The position numbers were made by a program, and so were the translations under genes. The notes beneath the pieces are model-generated. The model saw only the letters and a program-made list of their open reading frames with translations. It did no database searches and had not been told where the DNA came from. Below are positions 34,166-42,348 of a stretch of 43,026 nucleotides of DNA, one piece after another. The DNA is from an uncultured Clostridium sp. Lineage in GTDB: Bacteria > Bacillota > Clostridia > Lachnospirales > Lachnospiraceae. The DNA is taken from assembly GCA_938036545.1 (NCBI GenBank), contig CALHQJ010000129.1, positions 1 to 43,026 on the forward strand. Direction: 5' to 3'. Position 1 is the first letter of the stretch, and each line of letters begins with the position of its first letter.

Positions 34166-36046
34166 ATGATGGATGAGAGAAGAGTAGAAAGCCTGAAACG
34201 GCGTTACGGAAGCAAGGTGTTTGTGTCACAGACACCTTCCGGAAGAGGCCATGGCCCTGGCCACAGAAGAGGGCCGGCAGGAAGGGGCGGAAGGCCCAAA
34301 AATGCGGGAGCTACCATAAAACGGCTGCTGTCTTACCTGGAACAGTACAAGCTGGGTATGGGCCTGGCATTTCTCTGTGTGATTATTAGTACCATTACCA
34401 GCCTTGCAGGCTCTTATATGCTGCGTCCTATTATCAATACCTATATTGCTCCTTTAGACGGCAGCAGGGGAGATGCGGCAGGTTTGTTCCGTGCCCTGGC
34501 AGTACTGGGAGCTGTATATATATTCAGTGTTCTGGCCAACTATTTTCAGGCCAAAATCATGCTTACCATAGCCCAAAAGGCGCTGGTACAGATTCGGGAA
34601 GACCTGTTTACCAAAATGCAGAAGCTTCCGGTTAAATTTTATGATACCAACAATAACGGTGATTTAATGAGCCGGTTTACCAACGATGTAGATACGGTAG
34701 GACAGATGTTAAGCAGTACCCTGGTTCAGCTGTTTGCAGGAGCCTTAAGCCTGGTAGGAACCCTGGCTTTAATGCTGTATACCAACGTTTACCTGACGGT
34801 TATTACCCTGGTGATGATTCCTTTGATGATGAAAGCCGGAGGCTTTGTGGCAGGACGAAGCCAGAAATACTTCTCCGCCCAGCAGTCAGCTCTGGGAGCA
34901 GTAAACGGATATATTGAAGAAACCATTACAGGCCAGAAAGTGGTAAAAGTGTTCTGCCATGAAGAAATTGCAGAAGAAGAATTTGGCTATCTCAATGACG
35001 AACTGAAGAAAAATCAGGTTCGGGCCCAGTTTTTCGGAGGCATTATGGGGCCGGTCATGGGAAATTTAAGCCAGGTGAACTATGCACTGACGGCCTGTGT
35101 AGGCGGCCTTTTATGCGTACTGAAAGGGTTTGACGTAGGCGGTTTGACCGTATTTTTAAATTTTTCCCGCCAGTTTTCCAGGCCTATTAACGAGCTGTCT
35201 ATGCAGGTCAGCACCATTTTTTCAGCCCTGGCCGGTGCAGAGCGGGTTTTTGCAGTGATGGACGAGAAAACGGAGCCGGAAGACGACAAGGATGCAAAAG
35301 TGCTGAACCCAATGGAAGGCCATGTGATTTTAGACCACGTTACCTTTGGATATAATCCGGATAAAGTGATTTTAAATGATATCAGCCTTTACGCAAAACC
35401 AGGACAGAAGATTGCCTTTGTAGGTTCTACAGGGGCCGGAAAGACTACCATTACTAATCTGATTAACCGCTTTTATGACATTCAGGCCGGTTCGATTACC
35501 ATTGACGGCGTAGACATCCGTCACATTAATCGGGAAAACTTAAGAAGCAACATTGCTATGGTGCTTCAGGACACACATTTGTTTACAGGGACGGTTCGGG
35601 AAAATATCCGGTACGGACGTTTAGACGCTACAGATGAAGAGGTAATCGAGGCAGCTAAGACGGCGTCGGCCCATTCCTTTATTATGCGTCTGCCAAAAGG
35701 CTATGACACCATGTTAGAGGGAGACGGATCCAATCTGAGCCAGGGCCAGAGGCAGCTTTTAAATATAGCCAGAGCCGCCATTTCAAAAGCTCCTGTGCTG
35801 ATTTTAGACGAGGCAACTAGTTCAGTAGATACCAGAACCGAAAAGCATATTGAACACGGCATGGATCGGCTCATGGCAAACCGCACCACCTTTGTTATCG
35901 CCCACCGGTTATCTACAGTCCGCAATGCCAACGCCATTATGGTATTGGAAAACGGACGGATTATTGAACGGGGCGATCATGATGAGCTGCTTGCCATGAA
36001 GGGCCGGTATTATGAACTTTATACTGGCATGAAAGAACTAGACTAA
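34166..36046 (+). CDS. ABC multidrug exporter half-transporter, canonical Walker-B subunit
   Basis: The 626-residue product begins with a basic Gly/Arg/Pro-rich tail (residues 18-48), then six membrane segments and a nucleotide-binding domain with Walker A GSTGAGKTT near residue 420, Walker B LILDEATSSVD and the switch His in VIAHRLST. Its signature reads LSQGQ instead of LSGGQ, so it supplies the degenerate signature while the partner supplies the degenerate Walker B. Together they form one active and one inactive ATP site. AGGAGG lies seven bases before ATG 34166. Its 3' end overlaps the convergent MATE gene by nine bases. Confidence 0.9.
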   Translation: MMDERRVESLKRRYGSKVFVSQTPSGRGHGPGHRRGPAGRGGRPKNAGATIKRLLSYLEQYKLGMGLAFLCVIISTITSLAGSYMLRPIINTYIAPLDGSRGDAAGLFRALAVLGAVYIFSVLANYFQAKIMLTIAQKALVQIREDLFTKMQKLPVKFYDTNNNGDLMSRFTNDVDTVGQMLSSTLVQLFAGALSLVGTLALMLYTNVYLTVITLVMIPLMMKAGGFVAGRSQKYFSAQQSALGAVNGYIEETITGQKVVKVFCHEEIAEEEFGYLNDELKKNQVRAQFFGGIMGPVMGNLSQVNYALTACVGGLLCVLKGFDVGGLTVFLNFSRQFSRPINELSMQVSTIFSALAGAERVFAVMDEKTEPEDDKDAKVLNPMEGHVILDHVTFGYNPDKVILNDISLYAKPGQKIAFVGSTGAGKTTITNLINRFYDIQAGSITIDGVDIRHINRENLRSNIAMVLQDTHLFTGTVRENIRYGRLDATDEEVIEAAKTASAHSFIMRLPKGYDTMLEGDGSNLSQGQRQLLNIARAAISKAPVLILDEATSSVDTRTEKHIEHGMDRLMANRTTFVIAHRLSTVRNANAIMVLENGRIIERGDHDELLAMKGRYYELYTGMKELD

Positions 36047-37381
36047 CCGTTTTAACATGATTCTTACCATGATGATGCAGTAAATAAGGGCAGATCCCCA
36101 GGCGATAGGATTGGCAAAACAGATGGCGGTGTAACCAAAGCCTGCAATTGCCAGAAATCCGCCGAAGCTTCTGCCAAACAGTTCTCCGACGCCGGACAAA
36201 ATGGCGTGGATGCTGCAGCCCAGCCCCTGAAGGGTGTTACGGAAAATCATCAAAGATCCATGGATGATAAAAAGGGAACTCATAATGGTCAGATATTGAA
36301 CTGCCATACGGGTAACTTCCGGAGAAGCATTTCCTAAAACCAGGTAGACAAAGGGTTCTTTCAGGAAAAAGATGGCAGCCCAGGCAAAAACGCAGTAAAC
36401 TGCCTGAATAGTAAGGCCGCTTTTGATACCGCTTTTTATGCGGTCAATCCGGCCTGCTCCATAATTTTGGCCTACGTAGGTAGCCATTGCCATGCCGACA
36501 CTTTCCATAGGAAGGGTAAACATCTGGCGTATTTTTTCACCGGCAGTCTGTCCGGCTACAGCCAGGCTTCCTAAGGAGTTAATAGCATTTTGCATGGCAA
36601 TAGCGCCGATTGCGGAAATAGAGTATTCAAATCCCATAGGAAGTCCTACTATGCAAAGACGCAGGAGATGTGAGTTAGAAAACTTCATCTCCTGTTTTTT
36701 GATCTCAATGGAAGGCATTTTGACAGTCAGCCACCAGGAATTTAACACTCCGCTGACAAGCTGGCTGATAACAGTAGCCCAGGCTGCTCCGCCGATTCCC
36801 ATATGAAGCCAGGCAATAAAGATATAGTCCAGTACAATGTTCAGTACGCTGGAAAACAGCAGAAAATAAAAAGGATGTCTGGAATCGCCCAGAGCTCTCA
36901 GGACGCTGGCGGAATAGTTGTATAAAATACTGGCCGGAATCCCCCAGAAAATGATGACTACATATTCCACAGCCATTGGAAAAATATTTTCCGGAGTGTG
37001 GATAAAGGAAAGCAGGGGAGATGCGGCATTTACCATAACCAGGGTCAGAAGGACAGCCATAAAGCAGCAGAGCCAAAGCCCGTTCCACAGATAGCGGTGG
37101 ACATGTTCGGAAGATTTTGCTCCCACACTTTGGGCAATGGGGATGCCGAAGCCAATACAGGCGCCCTGGACGAACCCCAAGGTTAAAAAATGGAGAGAAT
37201 AAGTAGTTCCCACAGCGCCCAGGGCGTCGACTCCCAGAAAACGGCCGACAATGACCGTGTCAGCAAAGCTGTACAGCTGCTGAAACAGAGTGCCGAATAC
37301 CAGGGGAAGGGAAAAGAATAAAATTTGGGTTAAAGGGCGGCCAACTGTTAAATCTGCGGCCGCCTGTCTGTTTTTACTCAT
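36038..37381 (-). CDS. MATE family efflux transporter (third)
   Basis: The 447-residue product is a 12-segment MATE protein: LTVGRPLTQILFFSLPLVFG at the start and QLYSFADTVIVGRFLGVDALGAVG after it, with a second bundle from about residue 240. It is 19 bases downstream of the acyltransferase gene on the same strand, so the three - strand genes here may form one transcript. It resembles the first MATE in the window more than the second in its N-terminal motif. Substrate unknown. Confidence 0.88.
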   Translation of the reverse strand: MSKNRQAAADLTVGRPLTQILFFSLPLVFGTLFQQLYSFADTVIVGRFLGVDALGAVGTTYSLHFLTLGFVQGACIGFGIPIAQSVGAKSSEHVHRYLWNGLWLCCFMAVLLTLVMVNAASPLLSFIHTPENIFPMAVEYVVIIFWGIPASILYNYSASVLRALGDSRHPFYFLLFSSVLNIVLDYIFIAWLHMGIGGAAWATVISQLVSGVLNSWWLTVKMPSIEIKKQEMKFSNSHLLRLCIVGLPMGFEYSISAIGAIAMQNAINSLGSLAVAGQTAGEKIRQMFTLPMESVGMAMATYVGQNYGAGRIDRIKSGIKSGLTIQAVYCVFAWAAIFFLKEPFVYLVLGNASPEVTRMAVQYLTIMSSLFIIHGSLMIFRNTLQGLGCSIHAILSGVGELFGRSFGGFLAIAGFGYTAICFANPIAWGSALIYCIIMVRIMLKRLV

Positions 37382-37400
37382 GGATTTTATACCAGCCTTT

Positions 37401-38438
37401 TCAGAAATTTTTCAGTCGTCTGGGCAGGATCAGGAGCAGCCTGCACAGGGGCTGATAGAGAATGTGATAGATGGGAATGGAGATTCCCAGGGCCAGGCAG
37501 AAGGACAGAAGAGAGAGAAGAAGCCACGCTCCGTATCCAGGAATTCCTGGCTTAACTGCATATTGAAAGATGAGATTGTGGGTCATCCCGTGAAATAGGT
37601 AGATAAAAAAGGTATACCTGCTTACAAAGTTAATCGGTTTTTCCAGCCGTTTGGTCAGGACAGAGCCGTATCTGGTTACCAGAAGATAGATAGCCATGCA
37701 CATAAAAATCATGGAAGGCGCATAATTAAAAAGGGCCGGATTTCTTCCGGTAAAGAAAATTTCTTCTGCAGAGGTCATAACAAAGCCTGCAAGACCCAGT
37801 GCAAGAAATCCCCGGATCTGCCGGCGGCTTAACTCCAGCCGGTCTAACAGATAGCCCAGGATACAGTAAATGACCCAGCTGTAAAACAGATAGGAGGTCA
37901 GCATCTGTTCCATATGAAAGATCTGGTAAAGGTTTTGAATGGCAAAATAAAAGAGGCTGACAGCCAGAAGCCACCAAAGCTCTTTTTTTGTCATATTCTG
38001 AAACATGCGCCAGAGAAAAGGAACAGCCAGATAGAAACCGGCCAGAGCCAAAACAAACCACAGATAACCAACAATCTGAGCCTGGAGAAAGGCCTTTATA
38101 AAATCCTTGAAATAAGCTGGGGAAACAGTAAGGCCGTAATTTTGCGTATAGTAAAAGAAAGAGGCAAAAAGGGCTGGAATTCCGATTTTTACCAGACGTT
38201 TCCAGTAAAAATCAGGAATATTGCCGTCAAATTTTTCCAATATAAACCTGCCGCTTAGCATGAAAAACAGACCGTTGCTGGTCAGGGTTACAGTGCGGAT
38301 AATTTCTCTGATATGCCATGCCATGGGATCTGTCTGGGCGTCGGCAATCCAGACGCCAGACAGCATGTGAGTGGCAATAACAAAAAAGATTGCCAGAATC
38401 CGCAAAAGATTATAATTGACAAGAATTTTCTTTGCCAT
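37401..38438 (-). CDS. acyltransferase 3 family membrane protein
   Basis: The 345-residue product has about ten membrane segments and the acyltransferase-3 signatures: YNLLRILAIFFVIATHMLSG at the N-terminus with a conserved His (HMLSG), LFFMLSGRFIL and YTFFIYLFHGMTH near the C-terminus. Such enzymes O-acetylate or succinylate surface polysaccharides or lipids. It lies four bases downstream of the FMN-binding-like gene. The acceptor is unknown and no glycan gene is adjacent. Confidence 0.85.
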   Translation of the reverse strand: MAKKILVNYNLLRILAIFFVIATHMLSGVWIADAQTDPMAWHIREIIRTVTLTSNGLFFMLSGRFILEKFDGNIPDFYWKRLVKIGIPALFASFFYYTQNYGLTVSPAYFKDFIKAFLQAQIVGYLWFVLALAGFYLAVPFLWRMFQNMTKKELWWLLAVSLFYFAIQNLYQIFHMEQMLTSYLFYSWVIYCILGYLLDRLELSRRQIRGFLALGLAGFVMTSAEEIFFTGRNPALFNYAPSMIFMCMAIYLLVTRYGSVLTKRLEKPINFVSRYTFFIYLFHGMTHNLIFQYAVKPGIPGYGAWLLLSLLSFCLALGISIPIYHILYQPLCRLLLILPRRLKNF

Positions 38439-38442
38439 TCGA

Positions 38443-38943
38443 CTACTTAGAAGCCTGTGCGAGACAGTCGTTTACTGCATTGTAAAAGCCGTACAGGTTA
38501 ATGCTGACAGAAGCGATAGCCTGGGTATAACCGCTTTCATCAATCAGGCCGTCTATGGTCTGGTTGGAAATCACGTAGGAAGCAGCGGCGTCAGCCTGTT
38601 CTGCCCATAAAAGGCCGTCTTCGGTCATAACATACTGGCCATCCAGGGAAAGCTGGCGTTTTCCTGTGCCGTCTGCACCGATGCAGTCCCAGGTTACGGA
38701 AGTAATATAACCGTCAAAAACTGTGACAGCCACCTGGTTTTTAAAGCCGGATTCATCAGCCTCGGTATCCATATACGTATAGGTTCCATCGGCTAATTCC
38801 AGCGTCGGCTCCGGAAGGTCAGCTCTTGACGCACGGTGGAGAGCCGTATAGGCTGGAGTGGAAATAGCAATGACAAGAGCGGAAAGAACTGTCATAACTG
38901 CCAGTCCAATTACGTTTTGTTTTTTAGGATTTAAATGGTGCAT
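38443..38943 (-). CDS. membrane-anchored FMN-binding-like protein
   Basis: The 166-residue product has one N-terminal membrane anchor (VIGLAVMTVLSALVIAIST) and an extracytoplasmic domain with DGTYTYMDTEADESGFKNQV and FDGYITSVTWDCIGADG, which recalls the FMN_bind domain family and so-called major membrane immunogen proteins. It lacks an obvious SGAT flavinylation motif, so covalent FMN is not supported. GGAG lies seven bases before the ATG at 38943 on the - strand. It is probably the first gene of the acyltransferase/MATE transcript, near the Rnf operon but divergent from it. Confidence 0.6.
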   Translation of the reverse strand: MHHLNPKKQNVIGLAVMTVLSALVIAISTPAYTALHRASRADLPEPTLELADGTYTYMDTEADESGFKNQVAVTVFDGYITSVTWDCIGADGTGKRQLSLDGQYVMTEDGLLWAEQADAAASYVISNQTIDGLIDESGYTQAIASVSINLYGFYNAVNDCLAQASK

Positions 38944-38980
38944 AAGTCTTCTCCTTTTTTATTTTATTGTAGCTATTTGA

Positions 38981-38993
38981 TGGTATCATACCA
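38981..38993. promoter_or_regulatory. 13-bp palindrome upstream of the FMN-binding-like gene
   Basis: TGGTATCATACCA is a perfect palindrome about 38 bases before the - strand start. It may be an operator. The rest of the 511-base gap to rnfC (38994-39311) is AT-rich with no gene seen. Confidence 0.35.
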
Positions 38994-39311
38994 GGGGGGC
39001 TGAGAAAAGAAAAGATTGAAAAATACTTATTAAAATTTCTTATAAAACTTATAAGTTTAAATGTTTTTTCGGAAAAACAAGGGAAATGGGAGAAAAAATT
39101 GATTAATAAAAATTTCACAAGCAAAAGCAGAAGATAAAATAGAGATTCACTGGAAGAGAGCTGGAAAGGGAGGAAGAAACCTGGCTAAAAGATGAAAAGA
39201 ATGTCAAAAATTTAACAGAAAATATTGCTGATTTTCAGTTAAACACAGGATAAATGAAAATAAATACAGCAAATATCCATAAATTGCTGGGGTTCCGACA
39301 GGAAAAGACAA

Positions 39312-39340
39312 TTGTTTACAGTATTAAATTATGATATAAT
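39312..39340 (+). promoter_or_regulatory. promoter for the rnf operon
   Basis: TTGTTT (39312-39317) and TATAAT (39335-39340) have a 17-base spacer, 115 bases before the rnfC start. A GTAACAGTTCAG repeat lies in the leader between them. Confidence 0.6.
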
Positions 39341-39381
39341 GACACAGATAGACTGGAGTTATGATCTGCTTCAGGAAAATA

Positions 39382-39423
39382 GTAACAGTTCAGGCATGCG
39401 AAGATTCATGGCTGAACTGTTAC
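39382..39423. repeat. GTAACAGTTCAG repeat, minimal form, in the rnf leader
   Basis: GTAACAGTTCAG (39382-39393) pairs perfectly with CTGAACTGTTAC (39412-39423); CATG/CATG inside (39395-39398 and 39407-39410) extends the stem beyond a G-G mismatch. It lies downstream of the promoter, so it would be a hairpin in the rnf mRNA leader. Confidence 0.8.
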
Positions 39424-39454
39424 AGAAAATGTTTATAGAAAGAGGGTTAGTTAG

Positions 39455-40780
39455 ATGGGTTTGGCTACATTTAAAGGCGGCATTCATCCTTTTGAGGGAA
39501 AAGAAATGTCAGAGAACAAGCCAGTACAAGTGCTGATTCCCAAAGGCGAAATGGTATTTCCCATGGCGCAGCACATTGGCGCACCGGCAAAACCACTGGT
39601 AAAAAAAGGCGACAGGGTTTTAGTCGGCCAGAAAATCGGCGAAGCCGGCGGCTTTATTTCCGCTAACGTTATTTGTTCTGTTTCCGGAACAGTAAAGGCA
39701 GTAGAGCCTCGTCTGATGGTGAACGGTTCCATGGTAATGTCCGTAATTGTGGAAAACGACGGATTAGACGAAAAGATTGAGCATTTCGGTGAGGACAGAG
39801 ACTATACAAAGCTGTCCAAAGAAGAAATCCGCAATATTGTGAAAGAAGCGGGTATTGTTGGTCTGGGCGGCGCAGGTTTCCCAACCAATGTAAAGCTGAC
39901 GCCAAAGGATGACAGCAAGATTGATTATATTCTGGTAAATGGAGCAGAGTGCGAGCCCTATTTAACTTCTGACTACCGCATGATGTTAGAAGAACCGGAA
40001 AAGATTGTAGGCGGTTTAAAGGTTATTTTAAGCCTGTTTGACAATGCCAAAGGCATTATCGGTATTGAAAATAATAAGCCGGAGGGTATTAAGAAGCTGG
40101 AAGAGCTGGTAAAGGATGAGCCACGTATTGAAGTGAAGACGCTGCTTACCAAATATCCACAGGGTGGCGAGCGTTCCCTGATTTACGCCATTACTGGACG
40201 CAAGATTAATTCTTCCATGCTTCCAGCAGACGCCGGATGCATCGTAGATAACATTGATACCGTCATTGCCGTTTACAATGCAGTCTGTAAGCAGACTCCG
40301 CTGATCCGCAAGATTATTACGGTGACCGGAGACGCCATTGTAAATCCCCAGAACTTCAGCGTAAGACTGGGAACCAACTACCAGGAACTTTTGGAAGCTG
40401 CCGGCGGTTTTAAAAACGATCCGGAAAAGGTGATTTCCGGCGGTCCTATGATGGGCCAGTCCCTGTTTAGTTTAGACCTTCCCGTAACCAAGACGTCCTC
40501 TGCTTTAACCTGCTTCTCAAAGGATATGGTAGCGGCTCAGGAGCCGACTCCATGTATCCGCTGCGGACGCTGTGTTTCTGTATGCCCAAGCCACATTGTA
40601 CCTCCGCTAATGATGGAGGCTGCCATGAAAAATAACTGCGAGAAATTTGAAAAGTTAAATGGCATGGAATGTGTGGAATGTGGAAGCTGCGCTTACGTAT
40701 GTCCGGCTAAGAGACCTTTGACCCAGGCCTTTAAGGATATGCGGAGACAGGTAGCTGCAAACCGCAGAAAGAAAGCATAA
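39455..40780 (+). CDS. rnfC: Rnf complex subunit RnfC
   Basis: RnfC is the NADH-side iron-sulfur flavoprotein of the Rnf complex, which moves electrons from ferredoxin to NAD+ and pumps Na+ or H+. The 441-residue protein has the GLGGAGFPT nucleotide/FMN motif near residue 135, GAECEPYL, and two 4Fe-4S motifs: cysteines 367, 370, 373, 377 (CIRCGRCVSVCP) and 406, 409, 412, 416 (CVECGSCAYVCP). AGAGGG lies eight bases before ATG 39455. It leads the operon, in the clostridial C-D-G-E order, 14 bases before rnfD. Confidence 0.95.
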   Translation: MGLATFKGGIHPFEGKEMSENKPVQVLIPKGEMVFPMAQHIGAPAKPLVKKGDRVLVGQKIGEAGGFISANVICSVSGTVKAVEPRLMVNGSMVMSVIVENDGLDEKIEHFGEDRDYTKLSKEEIRNIVKEAGIVGLGGAGFPTNVKLTPKDDSKIDYILVNGAECEPYLTSDYRMMLEEPEKIVGGLKVILSLFDNAKGIIGIENNKPEGIKKLEELVKDEPRIEVKTLLTKYPQGGERSLIYAITGRKINSSMLPADAGCIVDNIDTVIAVYNAVCKQTPLIRKIITVTGDAIVNPQNFSVRLGTNYQELLEAAGGFKNDPEKVISGGPMMGQSLFSLDLPVTKTSSALTCFSKDMVAAQEPTPCIRCGRCVSVCPSHIVPPLMMEAAMKNNCEKFEKLNGMECVECGSCAYVCPAKRPLTQAFKDMRRQVAANRRKKA

Positions 40781-40794
40781 AGAGGAGGAAGAGA

Positions 40795-41721
40795 ATGAAC
40801 AGATTATTAAACGTGTCCTCATCCCCTCACGTAAGGGATCAGGTAACGACCAGCAATATTATGTTTGACGTGGCCATTGCGATGCTTCCGGCAGCCGCAT
40901 TCGGCGTCTATCAGTTTGGCTTAAATGCCCTGATTATTATTATCGGAACCGTGTTAGCCTGCGTTGCAAGCGAATATGTATATGAAAAAGGCATGAAAAA
41001 GCCGATTACCATTGCAGATGGAAGCGCCCTGGTAACCGGTATGATTTTAGCACTGAATATGCCTCCTGAGATTCCGGTCTGGATTCCCATGCTTGGCGGC
41101 GTATTTGCAATTATCGTAGTAAAACAGCTATACGGCGGCCTGGGACAGAACTTTATGAACCCTGCTCTGGCAGCCAGATGCTTCCTGTTAATTTCCTTTA
41201 CCGGAAAGATGACTACCTTTACCTTAAACGGCGTCACCGGAGCTACCCCGTTAGCAGTATTAAAGTCTGGCGGCAGCGTAGATGTAGCAGCCATGTTTGT
41301 TGGTAAGATTCCAGGAACCATCGGCGAGGTATCTGTGATTGCCCTGTTAATCGGCGCAGCTTATATGCTGTGGAAAAAGGTAATTACCATCCGGATTCCG
41401 GCCGCTTACCTGATTTCTTTCAGCTTGTTTGTACTGCTTTTCGGCGGCCATGGCCTGGATATGAATTACCTGCTGGCTCATTTATGCGGCGGCGGTTTGA
41501 TTTTCGGTGCTTTCTTTATGGCAACCGACTATGTAACCAGCCCTATTACCCCCAATGGACAGATTGTCTATGGTATTTTAATGGGATGCTTAACCGGCCT
41601 GTTCCGTATTTTTGGCGGTTCTGCAGAAGGCGTATCCTATGCGATTATTTTAAGCAACATCCTGGTGCCGTTAATTGAAAAGGTAACTCTTCCTAAGGCA
41701 TTTGGAAAGGAGGGCAAATAA
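40795..41721 (+). CDS. rnfD: Rnf complex subunit RnfD
   Basis: RnfD is the integral membrane subunit with a covalently bound FMN. The 308-residue product starts MNRLLNVSSSPHVRDQVTTS, characteristic of the family, has about 8-10 membrane segments, and carries the flavinylation motif TGATPL at about residues 148-153 with Thr151 the expected attachment residue. It is related to NqrB. GAGGAGGAAG precedes the ATG, and rnfG follows after two bases. Confidence 0.93.
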   Translation: MNRLLNVSSSPHVRDQVTTSNIMFDVAIAMLPAAAFGVYQFGLNALIIIIGTVLACVASEYVYEKGMKKPITIADGSALVTGMILALNMPPEIPVWIPMLGGVFAIIVVKQLYGGLGQNFMNPALAARCFLLISFTGKMTTFTLNGVTGATPLAVLKSGGSVDVAAMFVGKIPGTIGEVSVIALLIGAAYMLWKKVITIRIPAAYLISFSLFVLLFGGHGLDMNYLLAHLCGGGLIFGAFFMATDYVTSPITPNGQIVYGILMGCLTGLFRIFGGSAEGVSYAIILSNILVPLIEKVTLPKAFGKEGK

Positions 41722-41723
41722 AC

Positions 41724-42335
41724 ATGAAAAAAGGCGGATTTATGAAAGACGCGGTTATTTTATTTGCCATTACCCTGATTGCCGGTCTTTGCCTGGGCGG
41801 CGTTTATGGAATTACCAAGGAACCCATTGCCAAGGCAGAAGCAGCGGCAAAAATAGCGGCGTATAAAGAGGTTCTTCCGGAAGCCAGCGATTTCGTAGAA
41901 GACGGAATGGCTGAAAAGATTGCCGCTTCCGCAGAAGATCTGATGGGCCAGGGATTTGGCAATGTCTATATTGATTCTGCTGCACAGGCAGTTGACGCAT
42001 CCGGCGCTGCAGTAGGATACGTAGTATCCTCTACCTCAAAAGACGGTTTTGGCGGCGAAGTAAAACTTTCTGTAGGTATTAACGGCGAAGGCAAGGTAAG
42101 TGGCATTGCATTTTTATCTCTGTCTGAAACTCCTGGTCTTGGTATGAATGCAACTGGCGATGAGTTTAAGGGACAGTTTACCGGAAAGAATGCAGAGACC
42201 TTAGCAATCACCAAAACAGGCGCTCCGGCAGAAAATGAAATTCAGGCAATGTCTGGTGCGACTATTACATCTGAGGCAGTTACAAACGCAGTAAATGCAG
42301 CTATTTACTTCGTAAACAACTGCGCAGCCAACTAG
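41724..42335 (+). CDS. rnfG: Rnf complex subunit RnfG
   Basis: RnfG carries a covalent FMN on the outer face of the membrane. The 203-residue product has one N-terminal anchor (VILFAITLIAGLCLGGVYGI, residues 11-30), the SETPGLG motif at 134-140 and SGAT at 177-180, with Thr180 the expected FMN link. AAGGAGGG lies upstream of ATG 41724. The C-terminus ends at an additional Cys (NNCAAN). rnfE begins 13 bases after the stop. Confidence 0.93.
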   Translation: MKKGGFMKDAVILFAITLIAGLCLGGVYGITKEPIAKAEAAAKIAAYKEVLPEASDFVEDGMAEKIAASAEDLMGQGFGNVYIDSAAQAVDASGAAVGYVVSSTSKDGFGGEVKLSVGINGEGKVSGIAFLSLSETPGLGMNATGDEFKGQFTGKNAETLAITKTGAPAENEIQAMSGATITSEAVTNAVNAAIYFVNNCAAN

Positions 42336-42348
42336 GAGGTGGGACGCA

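Noticed and set aside
39312..39536. 74-residue + frame before rnfC
   Set aside because: It starts in the -35 box, runs through the repeat and overlaps rnfC out of frame.
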